Source: HyVt-560 sp964577195
Lineage (GTDB): Bacteria > Pseudomonadota > Gammaproteobacteria > UWMA-0217
Length of the DNA stretch: 17,217 nt
Reading direction: 5' to 3'
Assembly (NCBI GenBank): GCA_964577195.1
Contig: CAZNYF010000049.1
Coordinates: 1 to 17,217, forward strand
The notes under the pieces are model-generated. The model ran no database searches. It had not been told where the DNA came from and saw nothing but the letters and a program-made list of their open reading frames with translations. Within the stretch, counting starts at the first letter, position 1; the number at the start of each line of letters is the position of its first letter. The position numbers and the translations under genes were made by a program. Shown in pieces: positions 6,926-15,095 of this stretch.

Positions 6926-7471
6926 ATGTCTGATACTCGATATTATCAATATTCACGTCCTCTGGTTGCTATCAGTGCTTGTTTGTTGGGGGAGAAGGTT
7001 CGATACGATGGGGCGGAGAAAAAAGATGAGTTTATTGTTGAACAATTATCAAAACGTGTGGAATGGTTGCCGATATGTCCGGAAGTGGGGATTGGTTTAG
7101 CTGTGCCGAGACCACCAATTCATTTGGTCAATAAAGATCATGCTATCCGAATTATTGCAGTTGATGATTGCGCAATGGATGTGACCGATAAACTCGCAAA
7201 ATATGCTCACCAACAGGCGTTGGCACATCCAGGTTTATGTGGCTATATTTTTAAAAGTCGATCACCGAGTTGTGGTTTGGGTGATCTACCGGTTCATAAT
7301 GTTACTGGAGAGTCTATCGCCGAGAATGGAATTGGCGAATTTGCGCGTGTTTTTCAGCAGCACCGAGGGGATCTTCCGGTGATTGATGAGCAGCAGTTTC
7401 GAGACCATGGAAAAGCGACAGAATTTATTAACGCAGTTGATGAAATATTCAAAAAACTTTCTATCAAGTGA
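6926..7471 (+). CDS. DUF523 / TudS-type thiouracil desulfurase-like protein
   Basis: TudS enzymes use a [4Fe-4S] cluster held by three cysteines to remove sulfur from thiouracil. The matching cysteines are C19 (ISACLLGEKVRYDG), C51 (CPEVGIGLAVPRPP) and C116 (KSRSPSCG), all in the right family motifs, in a 181-residue protein with no extra domain. I chose ATG 6926, preceded by GAAG at a fair distance; a GTG at 6920 in the same frame is the alternative. The gene converges on the PP-loop sulfurtransferase-like gene with 64 bases between the stops. Function as a thio-nucleobase desulfurase follows from the family; its actual substrate here is unknown. Confidence 0.85.
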   Translation: MSDTRYYQYSRPLVAISACLLGEKVRYDGAEKKDEFIVEQLSKRVEWLPICPEVGIGLAVPRPPIHLVNKDHAIRIIAVDDCAMDVTDKLAKYAHQQALAHPGLCGYIFKSRSPSCGLGDLPVHNVTGESIAENGIGEFARVFQQHRGDLPVIDEQQFRDHGKATEFINAVDEIFKKLSIK

Positions 7472-7535
7472 AATCCCATGCATAAAAAGAGCGGTTAAAA
7501 ATTCCAGGTTGTCTTTTATTAAAATTGATTAAACG

Positions 7536-8582
7536 CTATAAATACCAGCTTTTTAGCACTTCATCAGCGGGCAAAGGCGTGACCTCTATTTCGCGAGGAT
7601 CTGCATCCATAGGCTTAATTCGTACGGTGACTTTATCTTCTTTGCGACCTCCGCTAAACCTGGCGGTAATGCGCGCCGCCAGTAACCAGTCTTCTTCATC
7701 CATGTGCTTGGCTTCGATCAAAGTGATTGGCCCGGGATGACTCACCGTTTTGATATGGTGATAGACCTTTCGATAACCTTCCATAAAACGGGTTTCGGGT
7801 TCTTCGCGCGAAATAATTAATTTATAGTGATCCTTTGGGCGTATATGCCGTCCCATGTTAAGCAGCATAATGTCATCAAATTCGTAATCTTTATCTTGCT
7901 TGTGAGTCCAGAAATCTTGCAGTTTGTGGCTGTAGTTTTTGTCGGTTAAAACACAGCAGCCACCCGCAGGTTGGGCGTATTCTGTAATCCCCATTTTTTC
8001 TGCCAGCGCAATTTGTATCTTGCGACCGCGACCATTGATGTCGAGTAATTTGCTACGGTCTACCCAGCCCTCACGCTCAGGTTTCGTTTCTGGTAATAGT
8101 TGCGCGCTGAGCGGACGTAGCAGGAGATCATTCGCACCAGATTCGTTGGCGATTACCGGCATGGTTTCCATACGCTGGGATTTTGGTCGCTGACCAACCA
8201 CTTCGCCAGTGAGAATGAAATCAAAATCGTGTTCATCGATCCACTGCTTGGCTTTTTCAACCATAAATACTTTGCAATCAAGGCAAGGATTCAGATTTGC
8301 GCCGTAGCCGTGCTTTGGATTGATGACAATTTCTTTGTATTCATCGACGATATTGATGATGTGATTTTTGATACCAATTTGTTCTGCAACCCATTCAGTA
8401 TCGTTGCGTTTGGGCTCCCCGCCTTTGTACACACCGCTCATGTGGTGTAGACCACCTGTGCAAAATCCGGTAAAAAAAGTGATGCCTTCGACGTGCACAC
8501 CCTGGTCTTTCACCAGTTTGGCAGCGAGCATTGAATCGAGCCCACCTGAAATCAGGGCGATAGCTTTTGGTTGATGAGTCAT
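7536..8582 (-). CDS. PP-loop ATPase, MnmA/ThiI-like tRNA thiolation-type protein
   Basis: Predicted ATP-dependent sulfurtransferase of 348 residues acting on tRNA or a related substrate. The PP-loop SGGLDSMLAAKL (residues 12-23) would adenylate the target. NPCLDCK (C100, C103) matches the catalytic-cysteine region of MnmA-type enzymes, and GGCCVLTDKNYSHKLQDF (C209-C210) could supply the second cysteine. The C-terminal part, with LLNMGRHIRPKDHYKLIISR (about 241-260), resembles an RNA-binding NFACT-R-like module rather than the MnmA barrel; I hold that loosely. ATG 8582 was chosen so that MTHQPKAIALISGGLDS begins just before the PP-loop, although no strong ribosome binding site precedes it. It is not the housekeeping mnmA or thiI itself. 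Confidence 0.78.
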   Translation of the reverse strand: MTHQPKAIALISGGLDSMLAAKLVKDQGVHVEGITFFTGFCTGGLHHMSGVYKGGEPKRNDTEWVAEQIGIKNHIINIVDEYKEIVINPKHGYGANLNPCLDCKVFMVEKAKQWIDEHDFDFILTGEVVGQRPKSQRMETMPVIANESGANDLLLRPLSAQLLPETKPEREGWVDRSKLLDINGRGRKIQIALAEKMGITEYAQPAGGCCVLTDKNYSHKLQDFWTHKQDKDYEFDDIMLLNMGRHIRPKDHYKLIISREEPETRFMEGYRKVYHHIKTVSHPGPITLIEAKHMDEEDWLLAARITARFSGGRKEDKVTVRIKPMDADPREIEVTPLPADEVLKSWYL

Positions 8583-8739
8583 AGATAGAGTGTAAATAAG
8601 TGTGTCATTTTGACGATACGGAGGGAACAAAGTGGATAAAAGTCGGTCGATGTTCTATTAACAGTATGAAGTCTGTCAAGTTACCCGTGCCGTGAAAGTG
8701 TTATAAATAGGGGCTGGGAGAACATAATAACTAGATACA

Positions 8740-9693
8740 ATGACTAGAGAACCTCAAGAAAACCCAATTTTTCGATTGCTGGAAAAGCGATTAAGCCGCG
8801 CGCATTTGCAGCAGCGCATTGGTATCGAGCGAGATCATCAAAAGAAAGTTTTCGGCCAGGGACGCAAGTTCTTTCATATCGAAAACTGGTATTCCATTCA
8901 TTCGGTGATCCGCAATATTTTGCGCCTGAGTTTTTTGCATGGGCGCGGTCAGCAAAACGCACTCGATCTTAACGTGGTGCGGCATGATCTGAAAATTACC
9001 GGATTACCCAAAGCCTTTGATGGCTACACCATTGCACATTTGAGCGATTTGCACATTGATGTCAATCCAGATATTCCCAGAGTTCTTAAAGAAACGCTGT
9101 TACAGGTGGAGTACGATCTGTGTGTCATTACTGGGGATTTTCGTGCCCGAACTCACGGCCCTTACGACAAGGCGCTCGAATACATGAAATCCGTTGTTGG
9201 CGTTATCAAAGGTGAGGTCTACGGCGTAATGGGCAATCACGATACCATCCAGATGCTGCCCGCTCTGGAAGGGATGGGGATTAATATGCTGATGAATGAA
9301 TCAGCCGAGCTGGAACGCGATGGTGAAAAAATCTATCTCGCCGGAATTGATGATCCGCATTATTTTGAAGCACACAATATTGAAAAGGCTGCCGAAGACA
9401 TTCCCCACGGCGCTGTTTCCATCCTCCTCTCGCACAGCCCGGAAACCTATAATCATGCGGCACATGCAGGTTTTAACGGGTTCTTATGCGGTCATACCCA
9501 CGGTGGACAAATTTGTTTGCCAGGTGGTTTTGCGTTGATGAAAAATGCGCGTTGCCCGCGAAAGTTTTGCAAGGGTAGTTGGGAGCACAACGAAATGCAG
9601 GGATACACCTCGCCGGGAACCGGAGTTTCGGTTGTTGATGTTCGTTATAACTGCCCACCAGAATTGATACTGCATACGCTTCGCTGTGCTTAG
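8740..9693 (+). CDS. Calcineurin-like metallophosphoesterase (YkuE/LpxG-like)
   Basis: A 317-residue binuclear metal phosphoesterase. All motifs are present in order: LSDLHID (D103, H105), TGDFRA (D133), MGNHD (N166, H167), LLSHSPE (H232) and CGHTHGGQICLPGG (H252, H254). About 85 residues precede the catalytic domain, including WYSIHSVIRNILRLSFL, which may associate with the membrane. Relatives act on lipid or nucleotide phosphoesters (some replace LpxH in lipid A synthesis), but the substrate cannot be told from sequence. It is a single gene, divergent from the PP-loop gene across a 157-base gap. The ATG has no good ribosome binding site. The stop codon overlaps one copy of an 18-base direct repeat described separately. 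Confidence 0.85.
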   Translation: MTREPQENPIFRLLEKRLSRAHLQQRIGIERDHQKKVFGQGRKFFHIENWYSIHSVIRNILRLSFLHGRGQQNALDLNVVRHDLKITGLPKAFDGYTIAHLSDLHIDVNPDIPRVLKETLLQVEYDLCVITGDFRARTHGPYDKALEYMKSVVGVIKGEVYGVMGNHDTIQMLPALEGMGINMLMNESAELERDGEKIYLAGIDDPHYFEAHNIEKAAEDIPHGAVSILLSHSPETYNHAAHAGFNGFLCGHTHGGQICLPGGFALMKNARCPRKFCKGSWEHNEMQGYTSPGTGVSVVDVRYNCPPELILHTLRCA

Positions 9694-9946
9694 GGTTGTT
9701 GCAAAAAAACGATGATTCCTGCTGTATTTTTAGAGGCGCCCTCAAGTAATAAGATTCGCTAAAGCTCATCTAATCCTTAATTGTTCCAGCTTTCGTTGCG
9801 TAGAATAGCTATGCATTCCTCTGCACGGCTAACGAACAAATTGCAGTCGTTTATTTAGCCTTGATTTTTTGGGAGTGACCCTAGAAGAGTTCGAACAAGT
9901 TGGTTTCGGCTTTGAATAATAATACTGAGGGCTGTTACAAAATAAC
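9693..9946. repeat. Imperfect direct repeats bounding the phosphoesterase-flippase gap
   Basis: GGGTTGTTGCAAAAAAAC (9693-9710) and GGGCTGTTACAAAATAAC (9929-9946) agree at 15 of 18 positions in the same orientation and bracket most of the 275-base gap between two converging genes. The motif resembles insertion-sequence termini, but orientation is direct rather than inverted, so it may be the scar of two element ends. I see no gene in the gap. Confidence 0.35.
9725..9742 (-). repeat. Solo terminus of the GGGCGTCTCT miniature element
   Basis: TATTTTTAGAGGCGCCCT matches the right terminus of the 258-bp element (TATTTTTAGAGACGCCCT at 11885-11902) at 17 of 18 positions, and is inverted relative to the copy at 2210. 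No matching partner lies nearby, so it looks like a single surviving end. Confidence 0.55.
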
Positions 9947-9968
9947 TATTTCATATTGCGTCGAATAT

Positions 9969-11384
9969 TTACTCTGTAGCTGTCGCCATCGCCCGGCGTA
10001 GGGACCAGATAAAAGTCGCTGTGATGATAGTGCCAAATAAAAGGCTCAAACCTACGGGCAACACAGCGGTGGTTTCAGATGATTGACTCAGTGCGAATAC
10101 AATAGCGATCGCGCTCAGTGCGACGATGGCCACTAACAATTCGTAGGGTTCACTGTGTTGTAGCATTTGATTGAGGTAGTGACGGTAGATAAAAAAGCCG
10201 AGCAGTGATCCAAACATCATGCCAATTAAAAAGCCCCCGATACCAAAATATGGGTAGGCAATCAGCCCGAATATTGGACGCAAGAGGGCAACAAGCAGAA
10301 GCACCAATCCAAATGTTTTCGGTTTGTTCATGGCGACCAATACGGTTCCTTGAAAATCAGCTGCCAGCATAATCCACACCAGCACCGCCATGAGCTGCGC
10401 CATCCATGCGGCATCCTGAAATGTATCGGGATAGAGCTGGGAAAAAAAGTAAGGTGCAATCATAAATATTATCAGCTGCATGGCGGTGATTGCGGGGAAA
10501 ATTAATCGTTTCAGCTTCTTCACTGCCAGTGCCATTGAATCCTTATTTTCACGAGCCGAGCTGGCGAGGGCAGGGTAGATGAGCTTATCCAGCAGACTGA
10601 CACTGAGTGAGTAGGAAATCATCGAAAAAGCAGCAGCGACTTGATAGATGCCAAGGGTGGAAAATGATTCGAGTTTACCCAGCAGTAGTTTATCAATATT
10701 GATAATTAGAAAAGCGGCCACTGTGCCGATGTAAATCCATTTTCCAAAATGTAGAATCTCTAAAAAGTACTGTTTACTGGCTCGAAACAGATAGAACGAG
10801 CTTGGAGTCATCCAGTGAGACCCAACTGCTTCAATAATGGCAGAGACGATCAATGCACTGATGAGTACCCAGATGTTTTTAAAATAGATTGCCAATATCA
10901 ACATGCACGCTGCGGCAATGAGTTGTGCAATTAACTCCAGTTTGATCTCGGGCAGAGGATTCATGCGGCGTTGTAGTACTATGAGATAGACTGATTTAAA
11001 CCCTTGGATAGGTAATGCTAGACCAGCGACAGCCAGATACGTTTTAAGCTCTGGAAGCTGGTAGAACGATGCCAGCAATGGAGCAATGGCGATGATCACC
11101 AAATATAAAACAAAACCTCGACCTACCTGAGTCAGCCAGGCTGTGCCGCAAAACAGGCGATCTTCACCTTTTTCATTACGAATAATACTGTCGTTGATAC
11201 CAACATCAGAGAGCAGCACCATTCCAGTAACAATGGCGGTGATAATGGCTGCAATGCCAAACATTTCAGGAATAAGCAGCCATGCCAGTACCAGATTGGT
11301 GCCGAATTTGATTCCCATAGAAAGGATACTCATCAGTAACGCCGATGATCCGGTACCGATGATATTTTTGATATTGACGGACAT
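9969..11384 (-). CDS. Polysaccharide/oligosaccharide flippase (Wzx-like, MOP superfamily)
   Basis: A 471-residue integral membrane protein with about 12-14 hydrophobic segments spread along its whole length, of the polysaccharide transport type that moves lipid-linked sugars across the inner membrane. The N-terminal IKFGTNLVLAWLLIPEMFGI and the following SDVGINDSIIRNE are typical of WzxC-like flippases. No glycosyltransferase or polymerase gene adjoins it, so it is an orphan rather than part of a visible surface polysaccharide locus. The upstream side of the gene is occupied by two miniature mobile elements, so its promoter must lie in the about 90 bases before them or be supplied by them. 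The ribosome binding site is not clear. Confidence 0.87.
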   Translation of the reverse strand: MSVNIKNIIGTGSSALLMSILSMGIKFGTNLVLAWLLIPEMFGIAAIITAIVTGMVLLSDVGINDSIIRNEKGEDRLFCGTAWLTQVGRGFVLYLVIIAIAPLLASFYQLPELKTYLAVAGLALPIQGFKSVYLIVLQRRMNPLPEIKLELIAQLIAAACMLILAIYFKNIWVLISALIVSAIIEAVGSHWMTPSSFYLFRASKQYFLEILHFGKWIYIGTVAAFLIINIDKLLLGKLESFSTLGIYQVAAAFSMISYSLSVSLLDKLIYPALASSARENKDSMALAVKKLKRLIFPAITAMQLIIFMIAPYFFSQLYPDTFQDAAWMAQLMAVLVWIMLAADFQGTVLVAMNKPKTFGLVLLLVALLRPIFGLIAYPYFGIGGFLIGMMFGSLLGFFIYRHYLNQMLQHSEPYELLVAIVALSAIAIVFALSQSSETTAVLPVGLSLLFGTIITATFIWSLRRAMATATE

Positions 11385-11472
11385 TGCACAGCTGGAAGTC
11401 AGAGTTTGCTGATCCTAAAGACTAGGCAGGCAAATAGACAGGGCATCCGGCACGATTTGAGCGTAGTGGCTG

Positions 11473-11645
11473 TTAAACCTAGAAAAATCAGTTGGATCGC
11501 ACAAGTCTACGCAAGCCCTTGGCGCACCTAGCAAATCAGAAAAACCTCTCATCACCAGCAAGGTGACTACGAGTTTTTCCGATTCACTATGCACACCAAC
11601 TGCTTACGTGTCTTTTGCGCGCCCAACTGGTTTTTCTAGGTTAAA
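11473..11645. mobile_element. Foldback miniature element (163 bp) with TTAAA target duplication
   Basis: The ends CCTAGAAAAATCAGTTGG (11478-11495) and CCAACTGGTTTTTCTAGG (11623-11640) are inverted repeats with one mismatch, and the similarity continues with gaps and mismatches through the arms to a central TCACC-AGCAA-GGTGA hairpin (11552-11566), so nearly the whole element folds back on itself. TTAAA stands directly outside both ends (11473-11477 and 11641-11645), as expected of a 5-bp target duplication. It has no coding capacity. This is the structure of a non-autonomous MITE that would need a transposase in trans; the parent family is not known to me. Confidence 0.75.
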
Positions 11646-11902
11646 GGGCGTCTCTATAAATACACGCACCACTGAAAAACCATGAACAGCACCTTTTTTA
11701 TACAAAAACTCATTAAATACAACCAGTCGGCAATAGCTCCTGCATTGCTCTACTACACCACATCCATGTGGCTATATTCACCTCATTTTTGGTATAAAAA
11801 CGCACCGCCATCCTGGCTCTTTGCGGAATATCGTCCATCCATGGACATAAATGCACTATTCTTGACTTCCCTCAGCAGCACTTCTATTTTTAGAGACGCC
11901 CT
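11645..11902. mobile_element. Miniature element (258 bp) with 18-bp terminal inverted repeats
   Basis: AGGGCGTCTCTATAAATA (11645-11662) and TATTTTTAGAGACGCCCT (11885-11902) are inverted repeats with one mismatch. The interior holds no recognisable gene: the open frame crossing it from 11682 runs out through the terminus and has no family features. A clear target duplication was not found; TTAA occurs at 11641 and at 11906 but is three bases off on the right. Related single ends lie at 2210 and 9725, supporting a dispersed family. It abuts the foldback element on the left and stops three bases short of the DUF1223 stop codon on the right. Confidence 0.7.
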
Positions 11903-11905
11903 GAC

Positions 11906-12676
11906 TTAATGTAGTGGCAATTTTAACGTCTGTAGCACATGCCCTTTACCATCTTCGACAAAGGCAATTAAATCCAGGTTTTTGCGTTTTAGTTCAGCAG
12001 CAACGGGAATGGAGACAAGGTTTGTGGAAGTCTTTGCTGCAATTTGATTGATTGAACGCACCACATGATCATGATTGAGTGTTCTACCCTGATTCTCGCC
12101 AGCACCAATTTCCGTTTGCAGTTTGCTTTCGGTGACAACCAGAAAGAGGTGGCTGGAGGCGGGCAGTGCAGGTTCGATTTTCCAGCGTACTTTCAGCTCA
12201 TTGTTTGCAGCATAGCTCGCATTCAGTTCAATTTTAATCTCTGCGGTCTGCTGATTAATAGAAGGTAGTCGGTGTGCAATCAACCCGACGGGTCTCAAGT
12301 CTTTTCCATTAAGCACAAACTGAGGTGTGTAGATTGTATTGAGATGATTGATTTTACCCAGGCGCCGCTGTCTTTCGGTGTGAGCGGGTTTGGCAAACTC
12401 ATCTTTCCAGCCGATGTAATCCCAGTAGTCAACGTGTAACGCCATGGGAATCACGGTACTCGACGGTAACCCTCTGTCTTCCAGTTCACCGAGTAGTTTT
12501 TCTGCGGGAGGACAGCTGCTGCATCCCTCAGAGGTATATAGCTCCAGCAAGGCAATCCGGGTTTTTCCACTAGTGGCTGTAAACGTGGCAGGTTCGGCAA
12601 GAGTTACCGTGCTTAAAAGCAAGTTAGTGATTAGCACCGCAATGGTTGCCGATATCTTTGAGCTGAGTATTTTCAT
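11906..12676 (-). CDS. DUF1223 secreted thioredoxin-like protein
   Basis: A 256-residue exported protein. Residues 1-27 form a signal peptide with likely cleavage after TLA. The mature part starts with a thioredoxin-like domain carrying the family's CxxC in ELYTSEGCSSCPPAE (C52, C55), followed by the conserved HVDYWDYIGWKDEFA and the TPQFVLNGK segment, which is the usual cis-proline region. The C-terminal half is a beta-rich domain of unknown role. It probably acts as a periplasmic thiol or redox protein; no substrate is known. Its stop codon lies three bases from the end of the 258-bp miniature element, which may therefore provide the 3' end of the message. The upstream gene on the same strand encodes the DUF4145 protein, 105 bases away. 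Confidence 0.87.
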   Translation of the reverse strand: MKILSSKISATIAVLITNLLLSTVTLAEPATFTATSGKTRIALLELYTSEGCSSCPPAEKLLGELEDRGLPSSTVIPMALHVDYWDYIGWKDEFAKPAHTERQRRLGKINHLNTIYTPQFVLNGKDLRPVGLIAHRLPSINQQTAEIKIELNASYAANNELKVRWKIEPALPASSHLFLVVTESKLQTEIGAGENQGRTLNHDHVVRSINQIAAKTSTNLVSIPVAAELKRKNLDLIAFVEDGKGHVLQTLKLPLH

Positions 12677-12781
12677 CCGCTTGTAGAATTACATGAGTAA
12701 AAATCAATATACGCCATTTGTTAGCATCAGGATTCAACTGGTGGTGATTCTGGGACGGTTCCGGTTCTAGATTAGCGTTGC

Positions 12782-13558
12782 CTAGATGACCGTTGCCTCT
12801 TCCAATTTCTCTGCTGCTACTTCTGCTTGTTGGATGCCAGAACTCTCTTGGCAATCAGAGTTTTGTAGCTCACTGGCTCTGCGGTGCAATGCTTCTGCCC
12901 GCATCGGTATGATGTACAGGTATTCAACCAATAACTCTGTGAAATCAACCATCAGAGATGCACATTCTTTAGTGGATTCGATTTCCAGATTGAAAAACTT
13001 CTTTGCCAAACCGTTGGAAACAGTTTCTGCCATTTTAGTAATCGGACGCGATAGATCCCTGTTTTTAATCATCGCTTGCAGTTGTTTATCCAGATCCTCA
13101 TCAACGTAATCTGAGCCTAGCGTTGCTTTGTTCATGCCATCCAAAAAACGACGAATCAGGATTCCAGTGGCGTTCCATTCACCTGAATTGAAGACATTGA
13201 TGGTTGATTGGTAAGCACCAATGAGTTTTTCATCGAGTTCTTCCACTTTTTTAATATCCAGCAGTCCCTGATTAACTGTAAGAGGTGGATAAATCCACAA
13301 GCTGGTGTCTTCATCGAATGCTTGTGCGGTTGGCTCATAATCCAACAAAATAAAGCGCACATTTTCACTACAACTGGGGCAATTGGTTTTACCCACTGCG
13401 AGTCCATGCAGTGCTTTGTGCCAGTGAGAGAATGAGTAGCTCACCATCGCTGCGCAGTGCGGGCAGTGGGAGCTGATTGCACCCGGATAGTAGTTCTCTT
13501 GATAGTTTCCTTTTTGTTTTTTCCAGGAGGTGACTTGTTCAACTTCCAGTTTGTGCAT
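12782..13558 (-). CDS. DUF4145 protein with N-terminal zinc ribbon
   Basis: A 258-residue soluble protein. The N-terminus has a four-cysteine zinc ribbon (CPHC at 32-35 and CPSC at 60-63). The helical DUF4145 core follows, with the family's GEWNATGILIRRFLDGM segment near residues 126-142. The C-terminal 40 residues are Glu/Gln-rich. DUF4145 proteins are often found with restriction or other nucleic-acid genes, but none is next to it here, so no function is assigned. AAGGA lies about six bases before the ATG, a good start. It is upstream of the DUF1223 gene on the same strand, probably as its own unit given the 105-base gap. Confidence 0.75.
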   Translation of the reverse strand: MHKLEVEQVTSWKKQKGNYQENYYPGAISSHCPHCAAMVSYSFSHWHKALHGLAVGKTNCPSCSENVRFILLDYEPTAQAFDEDTSLWIYPPLTVNQGLLDIKKVEELDEKLIGAYQSTINVFNSGEWNATGILIRRFLDGMNKATLGSDYVDEDLDKQLQAMIKNRDLSRPITKMAETVSNGLAKKFFNLEIESTKECASLMVDFTELLVEYLYIIPMRAEALHRRASELQNSDCQESSGIQQAEVAAEKLEEATVI

Positions 13559-13599
13559 AGCGATTCCTTAACCTGAGATTCTGTTGTTGTTGTTTTTAT

Positions 13600-13620
13600 A
13601 ACCGTATCCAATTTACGGTT
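13600..13620. promoter_or_regulatory. Inverted repeat upstream of the DUF4145 gene
   Basis: AACCGTA (13600-13606) and TACGGTT (13614-13620) form a perfect 7+7 bp inverted repeat around TCCAATT, about 42 bases upstream of the DUF4145 start in the 238-base gap shared with pcnB. It may be an operator or merely chance; no regulator is known for it. Elsewhere in the gap, TAGAAT near 13748 is a possible -10 box for pcnB but lacks a good -35. Confidence 0.35.
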
Positions 13621-13796
13621 TATTCTCTGTCAAAGCCTGTTAACAATTACCTGTGTAAAGAAGCAGCATCATAGGAGAGTTGTAAATCGAGACTAAAGGT
13701 AGCAGTATCAGTTATTAACTCACGCTGATGTTTGGACTGATAAGTGATAGAATCCGCGCGAGTTGACCCACCAAACTGGATTTTAAAAAAATAATC

Positions 13797-15095
13797 TTGT
13801 CTCCCCGTATTCTTACCTGTGAAGAACATTGTATCGACAGCGCGGATATTAGTCCGAATGCGTTGAATGTACTCAATCGATTGCATGAAAATGGCTACCG
13901 AGCATGCCTCGTGGGTGGCGCTGTTCGTGATCTGCTGCTAAAGCGTAAGCCCAAAGATTTTGATATCGCTACGGATGCATCGCCTGAAGATGTTAAAGCA
14001 TTGTTTCGCAACAGCCGTTTGATAGGGCGACGTTTTCGCCTTGCGCATGTATTTTTTGGCCGGGAAATTCTCGAAGTTGCCACTTTTAGAGCGCCGCATC
14101 ACGAAGCTGAAGCACAGACCGATGCGCACTCGGAAGATACCGGGCGGATCGTTAGAGACAATGTTTTCGGCACCATAGAGCAAGATGTGTGGCGACGTGA
14201 TTTTACGGTGAACTCGCTCTACTACGATATCGCTGATGCCAGCGTGCTGGATTATACCGATGGTATTGATGATCTTGAGGCGGGTGTGCTCAGTATCATT
14301 GGCGATACCGAGACCCGCTACCGGGAAGATTCCGTCAGAATGCTTCGAGCCGTCCGTTTTGCCGCAAAGTTGGGCTTTAGCATCGATGCTAAATCTGAAG
14401 TGGCAATTTCTGATCTCCACGGAATTCTGGAGCACGCCTCGGCAGCTCGGTTGTTTGAAGAGTTTCTGAAGCTCATGCACAGTGGCCATGCAGTTGAATC
14501 GTTTATCTTGTTGCGCAAATATCAGCTCTTTAATCACTTGTTCCCATTGACGGGCGAAGCGCTCGATAACGAGGTGGACAGTGCATTTGAGCAGTTTATT
14601 CTCAATGCTCTGGAGAATACGGACAAGCGTATCGCCGAGAACAAACCGGTTACGCCTGCTTTCTTGGTGGCGGTGCTGCTATGGATGCCTGTCGAGACTG
14701 AAAAGAATCGTTTAATCAAAGCCGGAATGATCCCCGCCGCTGCACTGCAACAAGCATCCCAACGCATGTTTTCAGAACAAGTCCGGCATGTGGCGGTACC
14801 ACGCAGGTTCAGTACGATGTCGAAAGAAATCTGGGATCTGCAAGCGCGATTGCTACATGCCAAGGGTAAGCGAGTACAGCGAGTCGCCCAGCACCCTCGT
14901 TTTCGTGCAGGCTATGATTTTCTGTGTCTGCGTGCCAAATCGTTTGGCGATCAACAACTCGAAGAAAAATGTCAGTGGTGGACTGAGTTCCAGACAACCC
15001 AGAGCTATCAGCAGGCGTTGGCAAATCGACCGCCGCCTAAACATCACAATCGACGCCCTCCGCGTAAAAGGAAAGGTGGCAAAAAGGATGCCTGA
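13797..15095 (+). CDS. pcnB: Poly(A) polymerase I
   Basis: Adds 3' A-tails to RNA, marking it for decay. The 432-residue protein has the nucleotidyltransferase signature GGAVRD (residues 40-45) and the catalytic DxD (D54, D56 in KPKDFDIAT), then RRLAHV-like and EVATFRAP segments, RRDFTVNSLYYD (133-144), RYREDSVRMLRAVRFAAKL and a very basic C-terminal tail, all as in bacterial PcnB rather than the CCA-adding enzyme. There is no ATG: the frame opens after TGA at 13764, and the candidates are TTG 13797, or ATA/ATC at 13791/13794 with GGA about ten bases upstream. E. coli pcnB is known to start at AUU, so a rare start here is credible. It overlaps folK by 8 bases. Confidence 0.92.
   Translation: MSPRILTCEEHCIDSADISPNALNVLNRLHENGYRACLVGGAVRDLLLKRKPKDFDIATDASPEDVKALFRNSRLIGRRFRLAHVFFGREILEVATFRAPHHEAEAQTDAHSEDTGRIVRDNVFGTIEQDVWRRDFTVNSLYYDIADASVLDYTDGIDDLEAGVLSIIGDTETRYREDSVRMLRAVRFAAKLGFSIDAKSEVAISDLHGILEHASAARLFEEFLKLMHSGHAVESFILLRKYQLFNHLFPLTGEALDNEVDSAFEQFILNALENTDKRIAENKPVTPAFLVAVLLWMPVETEKNRLIKAGMIPAAALQQASQRMFSEQVRHVAVPRRFSTMSKEIWDLQARLLHAKGKRVQRVAQHPRFRAGYDFLCLRAKSFGDQQLEEKCQWWTEFQTTQSYQQALANRPPPKHHNRRPPRKRKGGKKDA

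Noticed and set aside
11682..11909. 75-codon open frame between the flippase and DUF1223 genes
   Set aside because: It lies inside the 258-bp miniature element and its last codons are the terminal inverted repeat; no conserved features.
12782..13558. Antiphage role for the DUF4145 protein
   Set aside because: DUF4145 appears in some defence loci, but there is no restriction, nuclease or helicase gene beside it here.
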